Assembly (NCBI GenBank): GCA_020848435.1
Contig: JADLAC010000019.1
Coordinates: 99,978 to 163,977 of the forward strand
Length of the DNA: 64,000 nt
Reading direction: 5' to 3'
Source: Burkholderiales bacterium
GTDB lineage: Bacteria; Pseudomonadota; Gammaproteobacteria; Burkholderiales; WYBJ01
The translations under genes and the position numbers were made by a program. This document shows, piece by piece, positions 46,850 to 56,039 of this stretch. Every line of letters starts with the position of its first letter. Position 1 is the stretch's first letter. The notes beneath the pieces were generated by a model. The model was not told where the DNA came from and did no database searches. It saw only the letters and a program-made list of their open reading frames with translations.

Positions 46850-47283
46850 TCTACCGCAGATTTTCGTCAGAGGGTACAGGAAACAGAAACAGAAGATAAC
46901 CGAGCGCTCGCTCGCCCTGATTTCCACGCGCACGGACATGCCGGACGCGAGCCGCGTGTCGGACGGCAGCAGTTTCAAGGCAGCGCGGATGTCGCTTACC
47001 GCGCCTTCTAGTGGGCGCGCGCGTCTGCGCGCAAACCCGGTGCGCCGCCCGTCTCCACGGGCAACGAAACGGCCTCACCGTGAGACGCCCCACATGCCGT
47101 ACTTCTGAAGCGAAACGACGTTGCTCTTGAGCCGGACAGAGTCGTTCTTCGAACGAAGCCTTTGTCTTCCGCCGAGATCTGGATCGCCGCCTCAGCGCTA
47201 CGCCTTCAGGCCCCGGCGCGAGAATGGCGTCGTCCTCCTCGGCGACGGCGACGATCGAGCGCTTGCGGACATCGAGCATCAGC
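46850..47283 (-). pseudogene. Decayed HlyD-family (type I secretion adaptor) gene fragment
   Basis: Segments in different minus-strand frames line up as one HlyD-like C-terminus: AEAAIQISAEDKGFVR / NDSVRLKSNVVSLQKYGMWGVSR / RARPLEGAVSDIRAALKLLPSDTRLASGMSVRVEIRASERSV, with frameshifts and stops between them. Confidence 0.6.
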
Positions 47284-47408
47284 CACTAGCCGGTGCCGAT
47301 GGGAGGTGTCGGCAGCGTTTACACCGCCCCTGCTACAGTCGTCATTGTAAGCGGCTCGAGCTTCGGTTCGCGACGGATTTCTGGAGGATATGCGGGCTTA
47401 AGCGCGCA

Positions 47409-47426
47409 TTGGCGTATTCTTTGCTT
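47409..47426 (+). promoter_or_regulatory. Candidate sigma54 (-24/-12) promoter for the PEP-CTERM-like gene
   Basis: TTGGCGTATTCTTTGCTT: GG-N10-GC spacing with TTGCT -12 element, ~80 nt before the ATG at 47505. Confidence 0.5.
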
Positions 47427-47504
47427 GAATGCTGTCGATGGCCTTGCCCCTTCACGACGGGGCAGGCATGATGCAGTTGTGAGGGAGATGCAGCGAGGTA
47501 GCGT

Positions 47505-48242
47505 ATGAGTTCGCATGCTGTGCCAGCTTCAACCCGAGGCGGGCGCGCCGGCATTCGGTGGTGGGTCCTCGGCCTCGCTTCAGTGGTCTCCGCAAGCGGC
47601 CACGCAGCGCTTCTAACCTTCGACGGCAATATCTGTGACCCGGGCGGTAACAGTGCGTGCTTGCCGGTTGGCATCGACATCGGGACGAATTACGGCAGTA
47701 TCCCTGGTCGGCTCGACGTGGTCCTGTCGTCGCGTGGCGGATCGCAGAACGGAACAATCGAGAATCCGCACCTGCGCATCTGGGATTCCGGCTTCGCCGA
47801 TCTGACCAACGTCGCTTACGCTGCGCATTCAGGCGGCGGGCCGAGCCAAGTCGGCGAAGTGGCGCTATGGCCGAAGCCGGGTTTTCAGGTGACGCTGAAC
47901 GGCTTTGATATCGCGGCGTGGGAGATGGATCACGCAACGCAGGTGACGATTTACGATGCTGCTTTCACCGTCCTTTCCAGCAGTGGCCTGATCACCGCAT
48001 CGAGTACAGCGAGTTCTCATTTCGCACCAGCGATCACCCGATCGGATGGCGTCATCATCCAGTGGGGCCCCGATTCGTTCAACGTTGGAATCGACAATAT
48101 CGACTTCACGGTATCCGCTGTTCCGGAGGCGGGCACGGGCGCGATGGTCGCGGTCGGGCTCGGATTGGTCTTGATTCGGTTGCAGCGTCGGCGTCGGGCG
48201 CGCGTGGGCGGACAAATCGATCGAATGATCTGCGTTAATTGA
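47505..48242 (+). CDS. PEP-CTERM-like sorted exoprotein
   Basis: Signal peptide; C-terminal VPEAGTGAMVAVGLGLVLIRLQRRRRAR (VPE-x-G motif, TM helix, Arg cluster). Confidence 0.7.
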   Translation: MSSHAVPASTRGGRAGIRWWVLGLASVVSASGHAALLTFDGNICDPGGNSACLPVGIDIGTNYGSIPGRLDVVLSSRGGSQNGTIENPHLRIWDSGFADLTNVAYAAHSGGGPSQVGEVALWPKPGFQVTLNGFDIAAWEMDHATQVTIYDAAFTVLSSSGLITASSTASSHFAPAITRSDGVIIQWGPDSFNVGIDNIDFTVSAVPEAGTGAMVAVGLGLVLIRLQRRRRARVGGQIDRMICVN

Positions 48243-48575
48243 GCGAAACGGTCTGAGCGGATGGTTGGAGTTTGCGCTGTGCGTAGACTGAAGTAGCCGG
48301 CGGCATAGATTCCAACGTTCGGGGTCACAGCCCATCGGGGTGTGATCCCGATGCGCAGATCCTGGAAGAAGCGGGCGGGCAGCTAGCGGCAACCTGCAAC
48401 GGCGTCAACGGTCGTGGTACGGATAGCTGCATTACTCATGGCGCCGTTGCTCGCCGTGGCGCCAGGCAGGCGCTTGACTGGCGCCAAGCGTCGGGCATCC
48501 TGGAAACCGCGTCGCCGAAGTCGGTGCCCGCTGAGCAGCTTTGTTTCATGTGCGGCGATATCCCGTCGCAGCCAG

Positions 48576-50570
48576 CTACCCCAGTTCCACGCGAAAACGA
48601 TCCAACCATACACCGAAGTTCACAAGCCGCCATACACCGAAGCTGAATGGACGCCGGCCAGCGGTGATCGCGTCGAACTCGGCTAGCGCGGCAGGGCGGA
48701 CGATGCCGTCGGCGCGTTCGACGCACCGTGCAACGGCTGCTCGAAACACCTCTCTTTCCGAGGTACGCAGCCAGTGCTCCTCAGCAGTGGCAAAGCCTAG
48801 CTTGTCGGGGCGTATGCGCACCACCTCGGGCAGGATCCCGGCCATGGCGGCACGCAATACGCGCTTGGTAATGCCGTCCGAAAGTTTCGAGCTGTCGGGC
48901 ATTCCGAGCACCTGCTCGACCAACCGATAGTCCAGGAAGGGCACGCGCGACTCTACCGAGTGTGCCATCGAGTTCCGGTCCTCGCTATGGAGGAGCATCG
49001 GCAAGCCTGTATCGAGAAGCAGGCGGCGTGACAATCCTGCTACCGTCGTCGCATCGCCGCGCGTATCGCCGCAAGGTTCGCGATCGAGCGCGCCCAGGCG
49101 CTCGAAATCGAGCCAAGCCGGTGCAAGCGCGGGGCGACCGCTGCGTGCGCGTAAGCGCTGCCGCAACGCGTCGGGTAACAACAGGTTCGCGAGCTGTCCG
49201 ATTGCATAACCATAGCCGAAGCTTGGCTGTCTTCCGCTCGCCACCAGCTCTCTCATGAATGCAATTAGGTTAAGCGAGCGCAACAACGAGACGAGCCGGG
49301 GGCCGAGGAACCCGGGATACCCTGCCAGCTGCTCATCGGCGCCCTGGCCATCTAGCACGACCCGCACGCCGTTTTCCGCAGCAACTCGGAACACGCACCA
49401 TTGCGCATATATGCTACTCGACCCGAACGGCTCATCCTGGTGCCAAGTGACGCACTCCAACTCGCCGAGCGCGCCTCTTGGATCCGGGTATACGAAGTGG
49501 CCATCGGCCGCTGTAGCATCGATTACCGCTTGCGCAAACGTTCGCTCGTCGTATCGCGCGACCAGTGATGCAGCAGAAAAAGTCTTGTGTGCTGCGGCAG
49601 CACCTTGTTCGCGCAACAGCCGATGGGTTACACATACGATCGACGACGAGTCGAGTCCCCCGGACAGACAAGATCCCACGGCTACGTCCGCGCGCAATCG
49701 CAAGCGCACGGCGTCGACGAACGTTTCACGAAACTCCGCTACTTCCCCGCCGGCGTTTCCCGAGGGTGGCCGAGCGCTCAAGGTATACCAGCGCTCGGGC
49801 TGAATCCGAACCGGTCCTTGCTCCGTGGGCAGGACTAGTATCTCGCCGCCGCGTAGTTGTCGTACGCCCTCGAACAACGTCGCCGCAGAATGATCGAACA
49901 CGCCCCAAACGAGATAGTCGTAGCACGCTTGCGGATTCGCTCGCGCGTGCCAACCGGGTAGTCTCGTGAATTGCTTTATCTCCGAAGCAAAAGCGATATA
50001 TCCCTGAGGCGAACGCCACCAGTACATTGGTTTGACGCCGAATCGGTCACGCACCGCAACGACCTGCCGCGCAGCGCGGTCCACCAGGACGAACGCGAAC
50101 ATGCCGTTGAAGCGATCGAGGCAGGCTTTCCCCCACGCCTGCCATGCGGTCAGAATGACTTCGGTATCGCTGCGAGTCTTGAAGGCGTGTCCGATGCGTT
50201 CCAACTCCGCTCGCAGCTCGACATGGTTATAGACTTCGCCGTTGTAGACGATCCACAGATTGCCATCAGGCGTGCACATCGGCTGATGACCTGCGGGCGA
50301 CAGATCGACAATGGAGAGCCGGCGATGTCCGAGCGCGATCCTCGCGGCGACCGGTTCGTACCTACCGCGAGGCGAATACGCAAGTCCACTGTTCCAGACG
50401 GCAGAAGGCGTATCGTCGCCGCCGAGCGCTCGGGGCTCAAGCCCGGTTCCAGTGAAGATGGTATAGCCTTCGTCGTCGGGCCCTCGGTGGCGCACGATCC
50501 GGGTCATCTCGGCCACCAAGGGCGCCGTATCGACCGCGCCGTAGGCCACCAGCGCCGCTATGCCGCACAT
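48576..50570 (-). CDS. asnB: Asparagine synthase (glutamine-hydrolysing) family
   Basis: MCGIAALVAYG Cys2 N-terminus; IVRHRGPDDEGY; VGSCLSGGLDSSSIVCV. Confidence 0.9.
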   Translation of the reverse strand: MCGIAALVAYGAVDTAPLVAEMTRIVRHRGPDDEGYTIFTGTGLEPRALGGDDTPSAVWNSGLAYSPRGRYEPVAARIALGHRRLSIVDLSPAGHQPMCTPDGNLWIVYNGEVYNHVELRAELERIGHAFKTRSDTEVILTAWQAWGKACLDRFNGMFAFVLVDRAARQVVAVRDRFGVKPMYWWRSPQGYIAFASEIKQFTRLPGWHARANPQACYDYLVWGVFDHSAATLFEGVRQLRGGEILVLPTEQGPVRIQPERWYTLSARPPSGNAGGEVAEFRETFVDAVRLRLRADVAVGSCLSGGLDSSSIVCVTHRLLREQGAAAAHKTFSAASLVARYDERTFAQAVIDATAADGHFVYPDPRGALGELECVTWHQDEPFGSSSIYAQWCVFRVAAENGVRVVLDGQGADEQLAGYPGFLGPRLVSLLRSLNLIAFMRELVASGRQPSFGYGYAIGQLANLLLPDALRQRLRARSGRPALAPAWLDFERLGALDREPCGDTRGDATTVAGLSRRLLLDTGLPMLLHSEDRNSMAHSVESRVPFLDYRLVEQVLGMPDSSKLSDGITKRVLRAAMAGILPEVVRIRPDKLGFATAEEHWLRTSEREVFRAAVARCVERADGIVRPAALAEFDAITAGRRPFSFGVWRLVNFGVWLDRFRVELG

Positions 50571-51640
50571 AGTGCTTCTTCATACGCCGCCTTGGTGATG
50601 GCGGCAACGTAGCGGGGGGCGTGCCAACGGCGAGCATAGGACGCCCCTGCTTCCGAATGGTGCGCAAGAAACGCACGATCCTCAATACAGCGGCGCAACA
50701 CGTGCTCAATCGTGTCCGGCTCCGCATTGATGACAGCGCCGACGACATCGCGCGCCATGTCCGCCGGCAGGAAACGCAGGTCTTCGCGGGCGATGCGTGC
50801 CACGACGGGCTTGCCCATCGCCATGGTTTCGACCGCGAGTGCGCCGTACCAGCCAATTAGGATCTGATCGACGATCAAGTCGGCATCGGCGTACATTCGC
50901 ATTGCCTCGGCGTGCGCAACGCCTTCGATGAGTCGCAATTCGAACTGCTCGCGATGCGTGGCTTGCAGGCGTTCGAACGCGGCCAGAATATGCGACGAGC
51001 CCTTCGCGGCTCGATTTGTAGGCGCATGCACGATGCGTAGTTTGCGCCGCGACGGGTCGGCGGGCTGCCAGACGAAACCCCTGGTCGACACTGTGTAGGG
51101 AAGAAATGACGACTTTTCGCGCGGCAGGAAGTGCAGGAGATCCGGGTTCACGGACCACATATGATGCACGTGCCGAGCCATCTTTTCGATCGCCCGCGCG
51201 CGTAGAGTGTCGTAGCGACCGTACTCGCATAGGCCGTGGTAGCACTCGGCGACATGGCAAGCCGATATGCGGGTGCGCGCCATGGTTGAAAGCTTCTGTC
51301 GCGCATCGCAGCCGTTGTACGTCACGAACAGTCCCGTCCGAGCGGGGTAGAAGGGCAAATCCAACTGGTTGAGACCGTGATGCGGCGCGTGGATAAGCGA
51401 CATTCCAGAATTGAAATGCAGCACGTCGTAGCGGCTTCGAACGCGCAGAAAGGCGGATGCGAGGCTGAGAAGCTTGCCCGGCGCCGAGCGGCGCTCGATG
51501 CCGAGCTGGATGTCGGCGGGATAGGCAAGCCAGTTGTCGCTTGCCACCAGCACCCTGCTGTCGAGGCCGATCTGCCGCTCGGCCTGAGCGAGCCCCCACG
51601 CGTTGCCGCCTGTCGATGCGGGCAGATGCAAAACCTTCAT
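50558..51640 (-). CDS. Glycosyltransferase (GT4-like)
   Basis: MKVLHLPASTGGNAWGLAQAER; LRIVHAPTNRAAKGSSHILAAFERL; ADLIVDQILIGWYGALAVETMAMGKPVVA. Confidence 0.75.
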   Translation of the reverse strand: MKVLHLPASTGGNAWGLAQAERQIGLDSRVLVASDNWLAYPADIQLGIERRSAPGKLLSLASAFLRVRSRYDVLHFNSGMSLIHAPHHGLNQLDLPFYPARTGLFVTYNGCDARQKLSTMARTRISACHVAECYHGLCEYGRYDTLRARAIEKMARHVHHMWSVNPDLLHFLPREKSSFLPYTVSTRGFVWQPADPSRRKLRIVHAPTNRAAKGSSHILAAFERLQATHREQFELRLIEGVAHAEAMRMYADADLIVDQILIGWYGALAVETMAMGKPVVARIAREDLRFLPADMARDVVGAVINAEPDTIEHVLRRCIEDRAFLAHHSEAGASYARRWHAPRYVAAITKAAYEEALCAA

Positions 51641-51665
51641 TGAAAGCCTGCGGCAGGCCGATGGC

Positions 51666-52760
51666 TCATGAGCGATTGGAGAGGATCGCAACGATCTTCT
51701 CGCCCGCTCGGCCGTCGCCATAGAGCGGTCGGGACCAATCCGGACGATGCTTCGAGAGACGTCCGGATGCCTGCTCGATTGTGTCGGCGTTCGCTCCGGC
51801 GAGCATATTGTAGCCCCCCTCGACGAGCTCGACCCACTCGGTTTGCTCGCGCAGGGTGATACAGGGGCGGTGCAGGAAGAATGCTTCCTTCTGCAAACCG
51901 CCACTATCGGTCAGCACGAGCGAGCAGTGCTCGAGTAACTGCAGCATGTCGAGGTAGCCGACCGGATCGATCGTGCGCACGTAGCCGAGCTCCATCCCCT
52001 GCTCATCGAGCCGGCGCCGCGTGCGCGGGTGCAGCGGCATGACGACGGTGCGCTCTCGCCCCAGGCGTTCGAGCGCAGTGAAAATGCCTTTCAGCCGATG
52101 CGGATCGTCGGTGTTCTCGGCGCGATGCACCGTCGCCAGACAAAAACCGTCGCCGGTTGAATCGAGCAGTGCAACGAGCGCCGCACTCGGTTGTGCAATG
52201 CCGCGATAGAACAACGCCGCGTCGTACATAACGTCTCCTGTCAGGAGAATCGCACCGGGTGCCATGCCTTCACGCTGCAGGTTCTTCACCGCAGCTTGAG
52301 TCGGGCAGAAGAGCCAGGTCGATACGCGGTCGGCGAGCGTGCGATTGACTTCCTCGGGCATACGCATGTCGAACGAGCGAAGGCCTGCCTCGACATGAGC
52401 AATCGGAATGTGCAGCTTCGCCGCGGCGAGTGCGCCCGCCAGCGTCGAGTTCGTGTCTCCGTAGACTAGAACAGCGTTTGGCTTCTCGGCAATCAGAACG
52501 TCTTCGATCCCGCTCAGCATGCGCGCCGTCATTCGACCATGCAAGCGTTCGACGACGCCAAGGTGGTAAGCGGGCTCTGGAATGCGCATCTCGCGAAAGA
52601 ACACCCCCGACATATTGTCGTCGTAGTGCTGGCCGGTATGAACGACGGTTTCGTCGAGGATCGCGCCGCAAGCTTTCTCGTTGTGCGAGGCAATGGCGCG
52701 CGATACCACAGCGGCCTTGATAAACTGTGGACGTGCGCCGACGACCGTGACTATCTTCAT
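51666..52760 (-). CDS. wecB: UDP-N-acetylglucosamine 2-epimerase (non-hydrolysing)
   Basis: MKIVTVVGARPQFIKAAVVSRAI; VHTGQHYDDNMSGVFF; VLVYGDTNSTLAGALAAAKLHIPIAHVEAGLRSFDMRMPEEVNR. Confidence 0.9.
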   Translation of the reverse strand: MKIVTVVGARPQFIKAAVVSRAIASHNEKACGAILDETVVHTGQHYDDNMSGVFFREMRIPEPAYHLGVVERLHGRMTARMLSGIEDVLIAEKPNAVLVYGDTNSTLAGALAAAKLHIPIAHVEAGLRSFDMRMPEEVNRTLADRVSTWLFCPTQAAVKNLQREGMAPGAILLTGDVMYDAALFYRGIAQPSAALVALLDSTGDGFCLATVHRAENTDDPHRLKGIFTALERLGRERTVVMPLHPRTRRRLDEQGMELGYVRTIDPVGYLDMLQLLEHCSLVLTDSGGLQKEAFFLHRPCITLREQTEWVELVEGGYNMLAGANADTIEQASGRLSKHRPDWSRPLYGDGRAGEKIVAILSNRS

Positions 52761-52785
52761 TCTCAAGCCATCGGTGGCATAGAGG

Positions 52786-54219
52786 TCATCGGCCGGCGGC
52801 CGGCCGCATACCGACAGCGATTCTGCGCATTTCCGCGCCTCCGAGGACAATCGCCGCCATTGCGGCGCTCCCGCAAAGCCATAACACGCTGCGTAATGCG
52901 AAGGCGCCGATCGATAGCCTATCGACGGAGGCACCGAACGCTAACAGGGCCGCGAGCAAGGCTACCGCACCGAGAGTACGGGCCCCCACGATCGGCACCG
53001 CAAAGTAACGCGATCCCAATGCGATATTCGCGCCGAGGGCGCAAGTCGCGGCCGCCAGCGCGGCGAGTGCCGCGCCCAGGAGGCCCAGGCTGGGAATCCA
53101 CGCGAGATTGAGCGAAATCCCGATCGCGGCGGCGGCGACGTTGATGAGCATCGTGGTACCCGTCTTTTTCGCCAGCCACAGTCCCGGGACGAACACGTAG
53201 GATCCGGCGATCAATAGGGCCCCAGCGAGAATCGGGACCAGCGCGTGCGCAGCCTGGTACGCCGGGGTAGCGAAGATCGCCACCAGCTCGCGGGAGAAGA
53301 TCCCGAGCGCTAACACGCACGGCAGCGAAACCGCCAGGAAATATCGCCAAGCGCGTCCCACTTGCGCTGGAGTAGAAGCGTCGGTGCCGAAATGCGTCAC
53401 AAGCGGTGTAATCGTTGCCTGGAACCCGGACAGCAAAAGCGTGACGGCTGCGGCCAATCTCTGGGCGAGCCCATAGACTCCCAGGTCGGACACAGACATG
53501 AGTTCCTTCACAATTATGCGATCTGCATAGCCGGTTGCGAGCACGGCAACGCTGGAGACAACCAGCGGCGCTGAAAAGCCCAGCATTTGGCCGAGTTTTG
53601 CCATATCGAATGTCGGCCTCAAACTCGCGCCGCAGGCAAACGCTGCATAGAGAATCGCGGAAACGGCGGCGGCAAGCTGACCCCAGAACACCGCGACGAT
53701 GCCGATCTCTGCATGGAGTAGCAACACGAGCGTCGCGCTCGCATGCACCACTGCGTATATCAGGCTGGCCACGGCGTATGCGCGCGGCTGCAGCTGCCAG
53801 CGTAGCTGGTTCTGCAGAAAGTAGAAGATGCCGTTGGCCCAAAGGGCTGGCAGCGCGATCGTGAGTACCGCGTCGTGCCCCGGCGTCTCGAACAGCCATG
53901 TCGCGAACGGCGACGCGACGGCCCAGCCGCCCGCGAGCGCGATGGAGTACGCGCCTATGGTGAACCATAGCGCGGTCGATGCATACGCCGCGCGGTGCGA
54001 CGCGCCCGCAGGGTAATAGCGCGCGACCGCCTGCGAGATCTCTAATGCCAGCGCCAGGTTCGCAAGGTTCCCGATGAGTGCAACGAGATCCACGACCCCG
54101 ATATCGGAGGGGGTCAGCACGCGGGTATAGATCGGCACCAGCATCAGTGCAATGCCGCGCGCGAGCGCGTTGCTGGCGCCGTACAGAGCGCTTTCACGCA
54201 GGAAACGTCGCAACATCAT
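52786..54219 (-). CDS. Oligosaccharide flippase family protein (Wzx-like)
   Basis: ~477 aa, 12+ TM; FLRESALYGASNALARGIALMLVPIYTRVLTPSDIGVVDL. Confidence 0.85.
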   Translation of the reverse strand: MMLRRFLRESALYGASNALARGIALMLVPIYTRVLTPSDIGVVDLVALIGNLANLALALEISQAVARYYPAGASHRAAYASTALWFTIGAYSIALAGGWAVASPFATWLFETPGHDAVLTIALPALWANGIFYFLQNQLRWQLQPRAYAVASLIYAVVHASATLVLLLHAEIGIVAVFWGQLAAAVSAILYAAFACGASLRPTFDMAKLGQMLGFSAPLVVSSVAVLATGYADRIIVKELMSVSDLGVYGLAQRLAAAVTLLLSGFQATITPLVTHFGTDASTPAQVGRAWRYFLAVSLPCVLALGIFSRELVAIFATPAYQAAHALVPILAGALLIAGSYVFVPGLWLAKKTGTTMLINVAAAAIGISLNLAWIPSLGLLGAALAALAAATCALGANIALGSRYFAVPIVGARTLGAVALLAALLAFGASVDRLSIGAFALRSVLWLCGSAAMAAIVLGGAEMRRIAVGMRPAAGR

Positions 54220-54247
54220 GCATTCCCGAAACTTACTCCGGTCGCTG

Positions 54248-55168
54248 CTATGACGGTCGCGGCAGCATATGAGCGCACCTAGCTCCGGTCGCCATTCGCA
54301 CCGTCGTAAAGATGCTCGCGGTACCGGGGATGTTGATAGTGTCGATGCGCGTACCGAACTGAGCCAAACTCTGATCGAGGCTCGCCTCGGTGAAATAATG
54401 GAAATGCAAGCGGTCGAGCGGGCGCCCGTGGCGCATATTGCGGCGCCGATGCAGTAGTCGCGCGTAGTTCACGGGCATGCCGATGAGATTGCGGAAGTAA
54501 TGGAAGACGAAGGCGCGCAGCCGCAGTGACGAAAACAGGCGGCGGTAGGCACGTGCGCCGCTTTGCTGGCCGACCAGCGCGGCATCGTGCAATCCAACCC
54601 AGAACACGCACACGGCATCGCCCGCCGCCAATGTTCGCACCGCGTGTGCGACGTCCGCCAGATTCTCGAAATGATCGAGCGAGGTTGCGAACAGGAATGC
54701 ATCGAATCGGTCGTCGATAGCATCCGCCAGATCTTCCAGACGCGCACAGGCGAATGGATACGTGCGCCGATCGATATCGTAGGCAATGGGATCCAAACCG
54801 ACGTAGACGTTTCCCGTCCTGCCGGCTTCGCGTCGAAGCGTCGCGACATAGGGCGGTGAGCTCCGGCTCAAACCACAGCCCACATCCAGCACTTTGGCAT
54901 TGCGCCTGCCGTGCAACGCGGCAACGATGTATGCATCGAACAGCTTGTAGAGGGTATTCGTGGTAGACGATGTGCGAGCGAGCTCGTGCAGGTATTCCGG
55001 CATCGACGCTTCCTGCTTGCGCAACCAGTCGTCATGGATCTCCGACCCGCTGAGGCGGATATAGGACCGCACGCTGCCGTCGCATGCAATAAAGCCGAGA
55101 GGGCCAATCTTGTAGGTCTCGCCCACTGTCGCGTCGGCATTGGCGCCGATGCCTTCAGTGGTGAACAT
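54248..55168 (-). CDS. Class I SAM-dependent methyltransferase
   Basis: AKVLDVGCGLSRSSPPYVATLRRE...YVGLDPIAYD...FDAFLFATSLDHFENLADVAHAVRTLAAGD. Confidence 0.7.
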   Translation of the reverse strand: MFTTEGIGANADATVGETYKIGPLGFIACDGSVRSYIRLSGSEIHDDWLRKQEASMPEYLHELARTSSTTNTLYKLFDAYIVAALHGRRNAKVLDVGCGLSRSSPPYVATLRREAGRTGNVYVGLDPIAYDIDRRTYPFACARLEDLADAIDDRFDAFLFATSLDHFENLADVAHAVRTLAAGDAVCVFWVGLHDAALVGQQSGARAYRRLFSSLRLRAFVFHYFRNLIGMPVNYARLLHRRRNMRHGRPLDRLHFHYFTEASLDQSLAQFGTRIDTINIPGTASIFTTVRMATGARCAHMLPRPS

Positions 55169-56039
55169 GCTGCGCCGCCGCGGAACGTACCATCGCTTCG
55201 ATAGCTGCATTAAAGGGTGTAAAGCGAGGCTGCAGCAATCGGAGCATGCGTGCGGTGTCCGCGATCATATTCCCCTTGCGGGCTGCCGCCGCGTTGCGGA
55301 ACTGCGGCCGTATACCGAGGGCTTTGCCTATGCTCAAGCAGATGCTTTGAATGTCCCACACCTCGTCGCTTGCGAGATTCAACACCGGCACGCCGCGCAT
55401 GGCGAGGAGCCGGCAGATCGCATGCGACGCATCCTCGACATGTAGGAGCGAAATGCGAAGCCCTCCGTCGGCCTCGGCGTCGGCGCCGGGCCGTTCGAGC
55501 AGTACGGCGCGCTCGGCTGCCACCGCGCGGATCAGGTTCGGCACCAGCCGACCGCTTTGGCCCGGCCCATAGAGCCCGAAAATGCGTAGGCTGGTGATCT
55601 CCATGTCCGCACTTAGCAACGCTACCGATTCTTCGGCGTGTACCTTGCTCAATGCATACCAGTCGTCACGGCGCAAGGGATGCGATTCCTGCAAGGGTGC
55701 AAAGCTCGGTTGATACACATTCCCGGTCGATGCATAGACGAAACGTGTCGCACCCGCGGCGCGCGCGCGCAATGCCGCCTGCAACGCCGTCAACGTGTTG
55801 ACCGCGAAGACGTGCGAAGCCATGGCCGGCATGCGCGCCGCGTACGGCGACTGGGCAAGATAGACGACACCGTCCGTGCCTTGCGGTACGCGGAAATCAT
55901 CCGGCAGCAGCCCGGTAAGAGGATCGATGCCGGTGCCATTCGCCGAGCTGGCTGCAATCGCCTCGATCCCCGCCGTCAACATCGCCCGGCACAGACTGCG
56001 GCCGAGAAAACCGCCTGCCCCGATCACCATGATCTTCAC
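55155..56039 (-). CDS. NAD-dependent epimerase/dehydratase
   Basis: IMVIGAGGFLGRSLCRAML; RFVYASTGNVYQPSFAPLQESHPLRRDDWYALSKVHAEE; GTG start at 56039. Confidence 0.85.
   Translation of the reverse strand: MKIMVIGAGGFLGRSLCRAMLTAGIEAIAASSANGTGIDPLTGLLPDDFRVPQGTDGVVYLAQSPYAARMPAMASHVFAVNTLTALQAALRARAAGATRFVYASTGNVYQPSFAPLQESHPLRRDDWYALSKVHAEESVALLSADMEITSLRIFGLYGPGQSGRLVPNLIRAVAAERAVLLERPGADAEADGGLRISLLHVEDASHAICRLLAMRGVPVLNLASDEVWDIQSICLSIGKALGIRPQFRNAAAARKGNMIADTARMLRLLQPRFTPFNAAIEAMVRSAAAQHVHH

Noticed and set aside
47310-47352. GTTTACA...TGTAAGC imperfect inverted repeat upstream of the sigma54-like promoter
   Set aside because: Attractive as an enhancer-binding site, but short and imperfect; not supportable without other copies
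48383-48613. 76-aa minus ORF downstream of asnB
   Set aside because: Overlaps the asnB end and has no recognisable motif
48608-48652. Repeated ccatacaccgaag in the asnB 3' end
   Set aside because: Encodes FGVW twice (FGVWRLVNFGVW) within the coding sequence; short and probably coincidental
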